Origin: Limnephilus marmoratus
Lineage: Eukaryota; Arthropoda; Insecta; Trichoptera; Limnephilidae
Length of the DNA stretch: 64,000 bases
Assembly: GCA_917880885.1 (NCBI GenBank)
Contig: OU862910.1
Span: 11,234,710 to 11,298,709, forward strand
Direction: 5' to 3'
Shown here: positions 37,001-49,130 of the stretch, piece after piece
How the letters are laid out: the number at the start of each line of letters is the position of its first letter
How positions within the stretch are numbered: position 1 is the first letter of the stretch
The notes under the pieces: generated by a model
Seen by the model: the letters and a program-made list of their open reading frames with translations, nothing else
Database searches by the model: none
Told to the model about the DNA's origin: nothing
Made by a program: the position numbers and the translations under genes

Positions 37001-37580
37001 AAAAGATTTATTAAATATTTATATTGAGGGATCAGTAGGATTTATAGGTTCAATTGGGAATTCCACAGAGCCGAACCCTCTGATATGAAAATATCTGGAG
37101 CCGGTGAATTATTTTCCCATTTGGTCTCTGGTAGGTTGATATGTTGTTCTTGTATTGTTTTGAATTTATAATACTTATATAGTGCAATTGCATAGCGTGG
37201 ATTGACTAGATGATCATTTGGGGAAGTGTGTGAAAGGGTTTAGTTTTTCCGGTGGGGAAAATTTAACCCGGACATTAAAAAAGTAGGATTACAAAAGATT
37301 TTTAAACATTTATATTGAGGGATCAGTAGGATTTATAGGTCCAATTAGGAGTTCTACCGAGCCGAACCCTCTGATATGAAAATATCTGGAGTCGGTGAAT
37401 CATTTTCCCATTTGGTCTCTGGTGGGTTGACATGTTGTTCTTGTATTGTTTTGTATTTATTATTTATTATACTTACATAGTGCAATTGCATATCATGAAT
37501 TGACTAAATGATCATTTGTGGAAAAGTGTGCGGAAGGGTTTAGTTTTTCCTGTAGGGAAGATTTAACCCGGACATAAAGT
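37001..37580. repeat. tandem duplication, period 292 bp, two copies
   Basis: ATTTATATTGAGGGATCAGT, CCGAACCCTCTGATATGAAA, GGTGAAT(T/C)ATTTTCCCATT and AAATTTAACCCGGACATT recur in the same order with about 10 percent difference. Confidence 0.88.
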
Positions 37581-38169
37581 CGTAAAAAAAATATTCCAGA
37601 ACTTGGGGAGGTGAGTGCAATCCCACACATCCTACATAAAGTGTAAGTAGGTACATACATTAAAAACGTAGGTATTTATAAAATAGAGTAGAGATAAAAA
37701 ATAAAAAAAATAAACAATAAAAATAAAAAGTAGTAGGCATCATTAGATAATAAGTCTTCATAAAAAACAAGAATTATTTTTAATTGATGTCTTGTTAGTC
37801 CATCGGGTCTGAGATTGTGGGAGCCAGTGTCTTTCTCCAGTGTTCTAACTTATAACAAACTGATATTGAACCCACAATGTTATACTATGATCATAAAAAC
37901 CAATACCATTTGGTTTGAAAGGACATTTTTTAAAGAATATTGTTTCCTTTTTATTGAAATATTCTATTTATTTTCAAATTTTATCACTACACAAAGCATG
38001 AAGATTGAAAAAGACAAAGCACTCTTTTTAGGGTTCAAATATTGAAAAGCACAACAAATAATTAAATTCGGGTTGAAAATTATAATAATAAATTTCAAGT
38101 CATTTTTAAAAGTAATACAAACTTAAGATGGGGAAAAATATATTTGAGTTTAATTCATTTGAGGTATTA
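37581..38169. other. AT-rich DNA, no gene seen
   Basis: No feature supported; A-rich tract at 37690-37735. Confidence 0.5.
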
Positions 38170-38335
38170 GGGAACGTACCCAAACTACGTGACCAACTTT
38201 TTGCAATTTTTAACCCCCCCCCCCCCCCCCGGTGACCAAAATCCTAAGGAACCCGCCGCTCATTTGTATGGAGCGTGACCTTTTGAAGACCCCCCCCCCC
38301 CCCCTAAAAGTGTCACGTAGTATGGGTACGTTCCC
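38170..38335. mobile_element. PIF/Harbinger-like MITE, 166-bp version
   Basis: Ends GGGAACGTACCCA(A/T)ACTACGTG inverted; flanks TTA (left) and TAA (right), both TWA-type. Contains two C-runs, C16 near 38214-38229 and C14 near 38290-38304, that align with those of the copy at 45340. Confidence 0.85.
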
Positions 38336-38862
38336 TAAGTAGCTTCAGGGTCTTTATTATCAAACTCAAATTCAACAACAGTCTACGCCAGTGATACCAA
38401 TGCAATGAAAACATTTTTTTAAATTAACATTTTTATGAACACGTTGTTTTTACTAAAAAAATAACTAAAAACGTTGGCAAAATGCTCACGTGGCTGTATG
38501 CAAATCAACACTAAAATTTAAAAAAATAATAAATATTCATTATTTTAACGCAGAACGAACGCAGAGTCAATATTAAGATAATAATCTGATAGTTTTTCTA
38601 ATATGGTTATTTATAGATATGGGCATATTATTTTTAATGGTTATTTTAATATCTCAATTAGCATTTTCTGCCAGTATATTATTATTTTAGTTATATAATA
38701 ATCCATTAAAACTGACTTAATATGAACTCTATTCACTTACTATAGATAGAATAAATTCCATGCCATTTACAAACTCATTTAAAAGGCCGGTTTGTGCTAA
38801 AATTTAAGTTTTATAACGATTATGTTTATTATGAAATATAATTAACCTGAGTTAGGTACGGA

Positions 38863-39266
38863 GAGTTAGTGATGGCCTTCGTGGTTCTTGGCTACGAATC
38901 CGGAGGTCGCGAGTTCAAATCACGGCGTGCGAAAGTAAATTTCATTTGATTAATTTGCCTTTCTTCACAATCTATTAATTTAAAAGTAAAGTATATTTGC
39001 GGCACGTTCCACACAGTGGTGGATACTTTCAATATCGCTCTGGAGAAAGACCATCGCTTAGAGAAAAGTTGTTTAAAATGGGTTTAACCGTGGTGGCGAC
39101 CAGATCCGAACGTCAAGGTATTTAACAAGCTTCCTCTCTCCGCAACCCACCTTCCCTTACTACTCCGAGCCATGCAACATACCCCAATTGGGGCTACCAT
39201 AGTCTAACTGACTTCAGACGGTTGGGAGCAGTTGGGACTCTTGTGCGGTACTCACATAAAACTAAA
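38863..39266 (+). mobile_element. SINE type A with tRNA-like head
   Basis: The head GATGGCCTTCGTGGTTC...GGTCGCGAGTTCAAATC has pol III A-box- and B-box-like segments (38881-38938). The body GGCACGTTCCACACAGTGG, GGTGGCGACCAGATCCGAAC, CCCCAATTGGGGCTACCATA and tail GGGACTCTTGTGCGG...CACATAAAA follow. Possible duplication AGGTACGGA/AGGTATGGA (38854-38862, 39267-39275). Same family as the minus copy at 62280-62700. Confidence 0.82.
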
Positions 39267-40126
39267 AGGTATGGAAAGCTTAACAATATTTGAATAAATT
39301 ATTGCAACTTCCATAATTAAAAGCTAGAGTGGGAAATTAAAGTTCGCAGAGAGTTGAATCAGAAACACCAGAGGGACGATCTCGACAAGATGAGGAAAAC
39401 AACTTTTTAACTTACATCCGAGAGAACTGGAATCGCTTGCCGAAAAAGTCGTTCATTTTAAGGTCAAGGACAATTATATTATTAAGAGGAAATACTAGCT
39501 GCGTTTTTCCATACAAACGTATTCCCCGTTTATCTCTCTGGATTTTGACCCTAGAGCAAAATTTTTTTTTACATAATATAGATATCGACCACTAGCGTGT
39601 CGGTACGTTTTGTTTTTTTGATAATTTACTTCTTATAGAAGTTAGGACCTTCCAAAAATGAATAAAATTGCCTAATTTAAACGCCGTCAAAAAACGTTCA
39701 GTATACAAACTAAACAATGTATTTTGAAAAAAAGCAAAACGTACCGACATAGAATATTTTCTTTTAATACAGTTAGTGAAAAAAAAATTTGAAATCGGTC
39801 CAGTTTTGGAGAAGAAAAATGGGGAATACAAAACATCGATTTCGAAGATTTTATTTAGGTATTTTCGGCCCGACGTGCAGGTGTCCCTTTCGCTCAGTTC
39901 TCCTGGGGGGGCCGGGGAACGAGGGTGTTGACAAATACATATAAAGCGAAGTAGTGATGTAACGAATTTTATCGGTAGACTAGTGTTGTCCTTGCCCGAG
40001 TAATCGATATTTTTTATTCGTTTTTTTTTCTGTTCAGTGACTCATCGCGGTATACCAATACTGACCGAGCTTTCATACTAAAATTGTGCAAAATTAAAAT
40101 TGTTTATGTCAAGTACTATAATAAAT
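39267..40126. other. no gene seen; repeat-like pieces
   Basis: 39425-39490 (AACTGGAATCGCTTG ... TCATTTTAAGGTCAAGGACA) is related to the tandem units at 43660-43860. The remainder is AT-rich. Confidence 0.45.
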
Positions 40127-40490
40127 TTTTAATTTGGGAGGCGTTATAGGTACCATCGCCCCGGGAACCATTTATTGGATACCAACACCCCCGCCACTTG
40201 GTCACCCCAAGTGGTCCGCTATGTTTGGTGACTGAGCATGGGTTCCCGGGTTCACGGGTAAGGTCTGCATGGGTTTTGGTGGCGGATGATTTTGTCCACT
40301 TACTGCGTGGCGGGCCGGATTGGGAGAAACTGGAAGTGGGAGATCTTTTGATCTCTACAGCCGGACTCTCTCCACCATCATTTCATACTTTTACCTACCC
40401 AGAAATTCCTCTCCTTCCTTTCATTAAAAATATCCTCTACACAGCTTCTCCAATGACTTTGCTATACTATAAGGGTATTTAACTTAAAAA
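40127..40490 (+). mobile_element. SINE type B copy
   Basis: Plus-strand relative of the 50125 and 57405 copies: GGTACCATCGCCCCGGGAACC head, GGTCACCCCAAGTGGTCCGC, GTTTGGTGACTGAG, then a diverged body CCTCTCCTTCCTTTCATTAA and CTCTACACAGCTTCTCCAA. The 3' tail is missing. Confidence 0.65.
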
Positions 40491-41540
40491 TAATTTTTAT
40501 ATTTCATTTTATATGTATAATTGCATTTTGTGATATTTTTAAGTAATTAATCACCTCTCCCTTTAATATTTTGTCTATAATTCTCATATGCCTATACTTG
40601 TTTGTCTTTTAATATTAATCTTATCCTGACGAAGAGAATACTCTGTTTTCGAAATATGTTGATAATATTGATTACATAAAGCTGTTTTTACAAAGTTATT
40701 TGTTCTCATTTAACTAAAAATGACGCCACAAAGATTGGACCCATTTGCAGCATTTCAAGCTGGGTCGCCATAACCAATTCGTTTGTGCAATTTCAATCAA
40801 TGCATTTCTGTGTTTCTCGAGAACCCTTCTATGGGCTTACACGTCATTAGTACTTTTACGCCAGTTTTTTAAACATTTGTGGTCAAAAACATCCAAGTAG
40901 TGTAGTTTTGTAGCTCTAGCACATATGAAGCTGTATGACTTTTTATTATGGTATAATTATTATTATGCATATATCCAATTGTATATCCGCATATACATTA
41001 TTTGGCTTAATATAGTAACTATGTTATTTTCCACATCAAGTATATAATAAATAGATGCAAGAATGTTTTTTTTGATAAATTAATAACGTATAAAAATATA
41101 TATATATATATATTTATTCTCAAAACTCTTGAGAAAATATCGTCGTTGCATTCACAAAATATCCCATGTGAGGTTTTCGACCAAATTTTTTTTTGTTTAC
41201 ACCATTTGATTCACCACGGTTTCCTAAATAATCTGACAAATATATCCCATTTTTCAAAAATTCATCTTTTTAATCATTTTAGAGGCAACTCTGACCATTA
41301 CTTGTAATTAATGGTAATTATTTAAAAAAATATACTACATATACTACAGAAATATAAAAAAATATAAAATTATAAAATTAAATCCCTATATACTACAGAA
41401 ATATTAAAAAAATATAAAACTATAAAATTAAAATGAGAAAAAAAGTCTTTTTGTGTGCAAGAATTCGTATTATTTTTTTAACTCAAATTTGTCGCACATA
41501 AATTAAAATTACCCAAAGAAATGTTTTTTTAATAATATAC

Positions 41541-41625
41541 ACACAGCATCCCCAAAGATGACCTAGGCCCTCAGAGAAATTATTTTCCTCAGGGCCTCCT
41601 GTGTGGAGCTCATATAAAAAAATAA
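41541..41625 (+). mobile_element. SINE type B, 3' fragment
   Basis: CACACAGCATCCCCAAAGAT, then the CCTC(A)GAG...CCTCAGGGCC hairpin and CCTGTGTGGAGCTCATATAA plus an A/TAA-rich tail. 5' truncation with retained tail is typical of retroposition. Confidence 0.75.
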
Positions 41626-41629
41626 TAAT

Positions 41630-42290
41630 AATCTCAACAATCTAAAAAGAGTATACTATGCACTAATCCAGTCATTAATTCAATATGGAATTATTGCATG
41701 GGGGGGGGGGGTCATACAACAATATTCTAACCCCGATCAAAGTAATCCAGAAACTAATCATTAAAGTAATCCTAAAGAAACCCTCCACTTATCCAACAGA
41801 AACGCTTTTCGCAGATTTCACGGTGCCTCGAGTAGAGAATATCTTCAAGAAAAATGCAATTACCCAAATTTACAAAGATAATATCATCAAAAAATTTTAA
41901 ACTAAAATCAAAAAGATATGAAGATAACATCAAAATACCAAAATTTAATACCAAACTAATGCAAAACAATTACATCTATTTAGGAATAAAGTTTTTCAAC
42001 AACCTTCCCATTGAAATAAAAAAAAACCAAAGACATCAATAAACTGAAACTCAAACTTCATCAGGAATAATTAACTAAATAATTACCTGTTTTTCTCATT
42101 CTTTCTATTTATTATTAATCTATATTCACCTCTATTTTATTTAGATTTTTCGAATTTCTCCCAAGTGCACAATATTTTAGTATGTAACCGTATCCTATGT
42201 ATGTACACCATATGTAATTTATATAACTCCACTGTACAATTATACATCTATATTAAATATTAAAATATATATATTTTCTTCAATATTAAC
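41630..42290 (+). mobile_element. LINE ORF2 C-terminal fragment
   Basis: Plus frame reads LIQYGIIAWGGxxSYNNILT then PIKVIQKLIIKVILKKPSTY and PTETLFADFTVPRVENIF (41660-41870), the C-terminal region of a non-LTR reverse transcriptase, with a G12 run (41700-41711) disrupting the codons. YLGIKFFNNLPIEIKK (41976-42026) continues it after a shift. Confidence 0.7.
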
Positions 42291-42539
42291 TCAGTAGGTA
42301 AAGCAAAAATATTTTTTTAATATTTCTATTTAACTGTCAAAAAATTACCAAAAAATTAAGTTGCATCCAAAATCATACGAAATTCATTTTTTTAAGACCA
42401 ATATTTCGTAATTTGAAACAAAAATAAATAAAATAAAACATATTTATCAGCACAAGATATTTTCTCTACCTTTTGCTAAAAAAATACATTTTCAATTTAT
42501 TTGGGTGTTTTGGTCACAAATCCAAATTTAACCCCCCCC

Positions 42540-43130
42540 CCCCCCTCGGCTATTTGTTAGCTTTGGGAACAACTCATATCGATCTTGTGTCTCCCTTACT
42601 ATTATGTTGAGAAATAAGTTTTAAACGGTGTTCGAAAGAGAAAGAGAAAATATCAAACTTTATATTCAAATTCAAAAGTTAACCACAAAATAATGGAATT
42701 GTACACCTTTATAAAACCAAACTTTATGAAACTTATGGAATTTTGTATCTATTAATTATTTTTACATGAAACAATAAAAAAGTGAGGTGACGGAAATGTT
42801 AACAATACATTTGTGTAATAAATATGTACGTGTTTTTATTTTTTTCGTTATCAGTAATTTTAGTTAGAAAAAACGTAAGATGAGTCATTTTAAAAAAAAT
42901 TATGTGTGCGTTCAAAATTTTTATATTCGAAAAGCAAAGGTTTATTTCGGATTTCAAAATTTAAAAGCGTATTTCATCGCCTTTCAAAAACAATTTTTAG
43001 TTTTCGGATACTATCAGAAATATTCCATTTATTTGGATTTTATTGCAAAGCGGAAATATTTCGACCTTATGAAAAAATATGCCCGAGGCCTGAGGGATAT
43101 GGGTCCTATGAGAAAGGTCAAGTTGCCTTT
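42540..43130 (+). repeat. dispersed repeat C, copy 1
   Basis: Shares order and sequence with the reverse strand of 51500-52085: GGGAACAACTCATAT, TTGTGTCTCCCTTACTAT, GTTAACCACAAAATAAT, GATGAGTCATTTTA and GCAAAGCGGAAATATTTCGA. A C13 run precedes it. The class is unknown; the small plus ORFs at 42880-43188 lie inside and look non-coding. Confidence 0.7.
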
Positions 43131-43654
43131 CCTACGTTTGCTACACAAAATATCATATGTGCATAAAAAGTGCGCACAAAAATCCTGAATGCAAAATTTA
43201 AGAAAAAATTGTTGGTTTTAATAAAAAAATGTATATTAAGCCCACTTGTTTTCACCCAAACATGTTATCAAAAATAACTCTACAATTAATGAAAATAAAT
43301 AAAAATATGGGTCCCCAATTTTTTTTTTTCGGTTTTTTTTTATTATGTATCCTAATATTCTAAAATACCCACAGGATATTTTGTGCGCGCAACAACGATA
43401 AGTAGCTATAATAGCATATTCATAGGACGCTTACAATAGGACGCCCCTGCGAGCGGTCTTGTCTCTACACATTTGCAGATTGGAACATGCGTGGTCGGCA
43501 GAAATAATAATTCGACACGGGTGAAGCGCGTAGCCCACACACACAAGGCCTGCATTCACTCACACATCTATAGCGCGATTCTGACTACTGTCAGAGAGTG
43601 AAATAAAAGAGATTTTTTAAAATACCTATTCATAAATGTTCGCAGCGACCGGCA

Positions 43655-43870
43655 GCGCTCTTAAGGACTCATCCTTATGTAGAACTGGAATCGCCCCTCC
43701 TGCCCGATGCTTGGACCACTGGGCCACCCCAACCGGTCATTTGTTCATTTTAAGGTTAAGGACAATTATATTATTAAGGACTTATCCTTATGTAGAACTG
43801 GAATCGCCCTATCTGGCGCGATGCTTGGACCACAGGGCCACCAACCGGTCATTTGTTACATAAATACCAC
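43655..43870 (-). repeat. tandem pair of tRNA-derived SINE-like units
   Basis: Two copies about 120 bp apart of GAACTGGAATCGCCC...GATGCTTGGACCAC(T/A)GGGCCA. On the minus strand TGGCCCAGTGGTCCAAGC resembles an A-box and GGCGATTCCAG a B-box. A third partial copy is near 39425-39490. Confidence 0.6.
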
Positions 43871-45137
43871 GCCGGCAATTCGAATTAGGAATTCACGTGT
43901 TACATGACAGAAGATATATATACTACACATTTACATCAAGATATATTTATTTTTGTTTCAGGTTTTCTTGTCCAATTTATTCACAAAATTCAAAACATTC
44001 TTTGGAATAATTTTCGTCGAAAGTTTTTTTGCTTGGGAATCGGTGACCTTGTACTTATACGAATGTAGATATTGATCAATGATATTTATAGATGAAGTAA
44101 TAAACAAATAAATAAACTGAGAAAGTCTGGCAAAATTAGCAGTTAATAGATTTATAGATACCATCATGGGAATTATTAAGGCTTAAATGAATTATTGAAA
44201 TCAGTTGTTACAATGAATAATGGATAAGAATTATATTACAATGGAATGCTCGGAGTTAACATTTTAAGAAACCTGATTTAAAAATATATTTTAAAATCTG
44301 TTTTTTTTTTAATTTTTCTTTATTGATTTCTATGATGGTTACATAATTTAGATTTTTCGACCACCATGCTAGGCACATACCCATTTTATGGTGGTTGATT
44401 TTACATGTAGTGCATTGGCATTTTAAATAAGCACGAATTCATATATTATATAGTGCAAACATAAATAAATACATCATTATTGCATTCATTTCAGAAAAGC
44501 AATTTCCTTACATTTCACATTTAAAAACTATTCAACATTTAGACGAGTCAGAGCCGATGGCTACGGAAGAGTTGCAATCTTTCAATTCTTGAAATGAGTG
44601 CCCATCTTTTACATATAAGAACTTGGAAACTATATGCGAGATTTTGGCTTAGAGCTGTATCAATTGAAAATATCACAAGTTTTAGAGGTTCTCAAACATA
44701 AATCCTTGACACAAAACAGATTCCGGAACAATAAAAAATTACCAATGTTGATAAAAATGTGTACGGAAGCTATTAACTAGAAAACAAATAAAAATAAATG
44801 TCTCCGTCGAAACCTGGGTAGGAGTAATTAATTTGGAATGTATAGTCTGTCCAATTAAGAGTATAAAATATTAAAAATGGAACTACAACATTTGTAGGCT
44901 GGCAACACCAATTTAACTGTCAGATATTCTTTTAAAACACAATGACACTGAAAATACAGAACACTGTAAATCACATTTAAAAAAAACATGTTGCTAAAGA
45001 AAAAAAAAATCGAAGAAGCACCGTTGTTAAGGTACCAACTGGTGTTTTACAATGTGATTTGCTTTCGTTTAATTTAACATACATTTGAATTTAACATACA
45101 TTGAATTTAACAGTAGGTAGAAAGGAAGAATCGCTAA
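43871..45137. other. no gene seen
   Basis: 44285-44470 begins with a T-run and looks like a reversed LINE 3' end, unplaced. The rest is AT-rich. Confidence 0.45.
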
Positions 45138-45258
45138 GGCCCCGTTCTGATTGGGCAAGTAATTTAGTCGAGTAGCGAGTAACTCGCCACTTGACTGACC
45201 AAAATGCTCCTACTTACTACTAAATGTATGATGTTCGGACACGTTTCAGAACGGGGCA
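45138..45258. mobile_element. short MITE with GCCCCGTTCTGA ends
   Basis: GCCCCGTTCTGA at the left and its inverse TCAGAACGGGGC at the right enclose 121 bp. TAA and TAG flank it. The interior GTCGAGTAGCGAGTAACTCG recalls the element at 1694-2126. Confidence 0.65.
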
Positions 45259-45339
45259 TAGTGGTGAGTTTAATTACACTACTTTTAGATCTGAATGAGT
45301 AAATATATTCAGATTATTATTAGTCATGTATTTTGATAA

Positions 45340-45504
45340 GGGAACGTACCCATACTACGTGGCCAATTTTTTGCAATTTTTAACCCCCCCTCCCCCCCCC
45401 CGGTGACCAAAATCCTAAGCAAACTGCCGCTCATTTGTACCAAGCGTGACATTTTGAAGACCCCCCCCCCCCCCGAAGAGGTCACGTAGTATGGGTACGT
45501 TCCC
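45340..45504. mobile_element. PIF/Harbinger-like MITE, 165-bp version
   Basis: Ends GGGAACGTACCCATACTACG are inverted copies; TAA flanks both (45337-45339, 45505-45507). Contains CCCCCCCTCCCCCCCCCC and C14 runs. Nearly identical in layout to 38170-38335. Confidence 0.88.
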
Positions 45505-46195
45505 TAATGTCATTGGAAAGACATAATTTCATGATTTAATAATTCTTTATTTAAAATTCGTATTTGTTTTGTTTACATGTTTGACAGATGCTTAGAGTGA
45601 AGATTATGTTACTGAGACAACGCGTGTAGTCGCTCTGAACTATGTGTATGGACATACTTTAGCGGCCCGTTCATATACATATTCTTTGAATGGCTATCCT
45701 TTTCATGAGTAGTGTTCCATGTTTTGTTCGATCAGTATGAATAAACGAGACTTGAATTTTTATAATGTCATTGAAAAGAAGTCTTAATTTTTCAAGTTTA
45801 CTAACACTCGAAGGATAAATTTCTCATTTTAAAAGACAATGATCCGGGTGTCTAGCTGGTCTCTAGAGTGGGACCAATAACATTACATGGATGGTGCAAT
45901 TTGAATTTCATGTTGCGGGAGTCAGGAGCTCTGTTTGATCCCCTAACCAATATGTAAACACGACACGGCATTGGGGTATACGTGTGAGTACGTTTACGAG
46001 TAATACAGCCATGAATTGTTAGCGTATCCGTGACCCCTGCCTTTTAGTAGCCTGCACTTGAGGGGTTTTGTGAGAAATCCTTTATACCATGGATATCGCC
46101 AATGTTTTAGCATTTTAAAAGCAGCTTTGATAACCGAGCTAATAAGTCCATTTTTATCTTCCAATCTATATACATATATATAAATCAAAATATGT
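45505..46195. other. no gene seen
   Basis: Mixed-composition DNA without recognisable features. Confidence 0.45.
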
Positions 46196-46776
46196 TTTTT
46201 TGTTATTTTTTTTGGGGTGCTATACCGTGTTGCGCTACCTCCTCCTTTAGGCGCAAACTACACGAGCGGTTCTCCCGCCGCGGGAAACCGCAGCAGACAC
46301 AATTTACTATGAGCGTTGTATGGCGCAAACTACACGAGCGGTTCTCCCGACGCGGGAGCTCGCGGTTCACAGGCGGGAGAAATTCGCCCGCCACATGCAG
46401 CGGGTCTCCCGCCGCGGGAAACCGCCAAGTTCAAACTACACGGGCGGTTTCCCGCGATTGCGTCATTTCGTGCGAGGGAGCGTTGTTGATCGGTCGTGCG
46501 CGTAAAGGATCGGGCGGTTTCCCTTGGCGGTAGAACCGCTCGTGTAGTTTGACGAAAAACCGCCACCCGTGTAGTTTGATATGAGCCGCCAGCTTTCTCG
46601 AGCGGTTTTCCGCGGCGGGAGAACCGCCCGTGTAGTTTAGGCCTTAGCCAACGTTTCGGACAGCGTTACAGTGTCCGTCATCAGGGCAGATGTACACTGT
46701 AACGCTGTCCTAACGGTGGGCTAAAGGAAGAGGTAGCGCAACACGGCGTAACACCCCAAAAATAAATAACAAAAAT
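46196..46776. mobile_element. fold-back element split by a nested MITE
   Basis: Outer arms: GGGGTGCTATACCGTGTTGC GCTACCTCCTCCTTTA on the left, inverse CTAAAGGAAGAGGTAGCGCA ACACGGCGTAACACCCC on the right. Leaving out 46250-46646, the left arm runs on as GCCAACGTTTCGGACAGCG TTACAGTG, the inverse of CACTGTAACGCTGTCCTAAC GGTGGGC on the right. The uninterrupted element would be a near-complete palindrome of about 185 bp. Confidence 0.85.
46250..46643. mobile_element. PIF/Harbinger-like MITE with repeated ACTACACGAGCGGTT boxes
   Basis: TTA flanks both ends (46247-46249, 46644-46646); termini are GGC...CAAACTACACGAGCGGTT and, inverted, GGCCTAAACTACACGGGCGG. The word AACTACACG(A/G)GCGG(T)T occurs in both orientations six or seven times, usually followed by CTCCCG(C/A)CGCGGGA palindromes. 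Strikingly GC- and CpG-rich against the flanks. ORFs inside are by-products of the repeats. Confidence 0.85.
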
Positions 46777-47148
46777 TCTTTTGGCCGTGAAAATCTAAAA
46801 TCATATCCAAAATATGCTTTCTTATATGTATATATCTATGTGAGTTGTCTACGTATTGCTATATTAATCATTGGATATGTTTGAAAATTTCAAGATACCT
46901 TCTTTCCACCCTTGTGAAGGTTTCTGGATTATTACAACCGCATGACAATACATCTGAAAAGATTTTTAATCATTACATAAACTCTTACGAAACTGTCAAA
47001 AATTTGACAATTCGAGAATGATATTTTGCAAACCATCAATCATTGTTCTATTAAAATTCAATTTTCGATAAACTCCAAAATAAATTTTTAAAATCATAGG
47101 TATTTTAAATAGGTACCCGTGATAGGTAACATATTTGATTGATTGTTC

Positions 47149-47402
47149 TCATAATATACAAAAATGAATGTTTGTAAAAAATGAAAAATGAAAATTGGTG
47201 GCACGCGAGCTGTTTGAAAACTGAATGTACCGGGATTTAAAATATGGAACGCGGGAGGTGGGTTGGCGGGACGAGGAAGTGGGAGAGGGGGGAGGGGAAA
47301 GGGAAGCGGTGAAGGTGGAGGGGGAACGCATGGGAAAGGACACGCAGGGAGAAACAATTTCTTTATTAAGTAGCATTGCAACACATGCCGGGAAATCGCC
47401 AG
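47149..47402 (+). mobile_element. Helitron-like element, G-rich family, decayed ends
   Basis: Begins TCATAATATACAAAAATGAA TG and ends CATGCCGGGAAATCGCCAGT, where CTAG has become CCAG. The interior GGGAGAGGGGGGAGGGGAAA and GGAAAGGACACGCAGGGAGA match the copy at 56369. Confidence 0.65.
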
Positions 47403-48469
47403 TTAAATCAATAAAAAATCGTAAAGAGTTATTTTGGAAGTTCCTTTCGTGACATAAAAATGACCACGTGAAAAGCAATTAATAAATCGGTTTTCCGTAG
47501 TTTATCAAATAAAACCTATTTCCATTGTAATATTATCACATGTTCTGAAGTAATACATGTATTTTATAAATTTAGGGTCCATTGCAATATTATCCCATAG
47601 TATAAAATACGTCACGCCTTTAAAATCTAACATGATTAATATCAATATAAAATCACATGATAATAATAGTATTATATACCTGCCTGGCAATTGAAAATGA
47701 ATAAAAACAATTCTTGAAACGTATTCATTCCCCCAGTCGTGAAATGCTAAATAGAAACTAAGATGGCAAAATTCGTATATTTTTTAATAAAATCATTATA
47801 TACCATCCCTGATGACCCCCCCCCCCCCCCCCCTCCCCCTCCCTCCACACACACACTCCACAAATGTTGTGAATACGAACCATAGTTTGAGGAATCATTG
47901 TACCAGTCTGCAAAAGAACCTCGACAGGTTTTCTTAATACTAATAAAATTAAATAAAGTGGAAAAAGTTTTAAACAGTTTTAACATTCAATTTTAATGGA
48001 ATTCCACCATGAATTATCAGTATCAAAAGTAGAAATATTACTTTAAAATGAGAAAGGTCTTTCAGGTTTCCGTCACAATAAATACAATGCCCATCTTCTG
48101 TTTCTAAACATTTCAATGAACTAAAAACGCCATCCACTTTCGTTCTAAAATTGCCAGGTTTCAGCGATCTCAGGGAAGTGTCAACAAAACGATGCCATAC
48201 TAGTGACTTACGTTTCAAAAACCGACAACAAATAATAATAATAATAAACTACTTTTCATTACGACTTTATTAGGTGCCATGATCTCGTATAAATATGAAT
48301 TAAACCAGAGAGATGAAAAGAATTAAACGAAAAACCTTGAACTTATTATAGAACTTACGAAAGATATAAAATAGAAAACAATAAGGTTATGAAGAGGTTT
48401 CTACCTATTTTATATAAAAAAATAAGCTTATATTAGCTAATAGTTTTGTCCAGAGGTCGGCAGGAGCGG
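47403..48469. other. no gene seen
   Basis: A C17-type run occurs at 47817-47833. The minus ORF 47970-48218 has no recognisable motif. Confidence 0.45.
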
Positions 48470-49130
48470 CTCAACTGAAAGCATCCGACGAGCTTTTTTA
48501 CGAGTTTAAAAATAAAGAAGCCATCACGAAAATAATAATAAATTGCCTCTATCTGCGAAAACAGTACAACACAGAATTTCCAAAATGTCTTCGCAATCTG
48601 GGTCCAATTGCACTAAAATTGTCCCATGCCCCTCCATAACGCGTCTGTATGTAATTCGGTCTCGGTCCCTATTCTGGATAGTTTTAAAACAGGCCCATTG
48701 GTAAGTACAGTCTTCAAACGCTTCGGTTTCTTGATCTCCAAAATATTACATGTAACGTCCCTTGAGCAGCGAGTCAAATATATTAAGCTGGCTTTCGCAA
48801 TATCAATTGTAACTGATGAGTCGTGTGAATCAAATCTAATGGCAAGCTTGGAAATAATTTACCAAAATGTTCGTGGTCTAAATACCAAGACGGAAGAATT
48901 GTCGAGGAATTCACTACTGCAAAACTACGACGTGCCAGAAACTTTCAGCCGTAATCGTCGATACGACTTGTTCAAAATACCATACGGTATAACAAATGTT
49001 CTGGCACAGCATAGCATGACAAGAGGAATGGTGCTGTTGAATGAAATATCGGAAACACTAGATATGTATAACTCTTCTTTGATAGCCTTAAGATTTTTTT
49101 GTATAGGTACTAATTATCTTCCTAGATGAT
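48470..49130 (+). mobile_element. LINE ORF2 start (endonuclease) fragment
   Basis: Plus frame at 48839-48930 reads MASLEIIYQNVRGLNTKTEE then LSRNSLLQNYDV, the opening of the apurinic-type endonuclease of jockey/R1-like LINEs (IYQNVRGLxTKxxEL...YDIxxxTET). The next block is deleted. The preceding 350 bp may be 5' UTR or ORF1 remains. Confidence 0.6.

Noticed and set aside
38881..38945. tRNA gene on the plus strand
   Set aside because: Same reasoning; diverged SINE head.
40626..40660. Hammerhead-like CTGACGA...GAAA with an AGAG/CTCT stem
   Set aside because: Six extra bases lie between the stem and GAAA and the closing pairs do not fit a canonical hammerhead core.
42880..43188. 102- and 86-codon plus ORFs
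   Set aside because: Overlapping frames in dispersed repeat C; not open in copy 2.
46192..46566. ORFs in the GC-rich MITE
   Set aside because: Repeated peptide words such as RRGKP and KLHERFSRRG mirror the DNA boxes.
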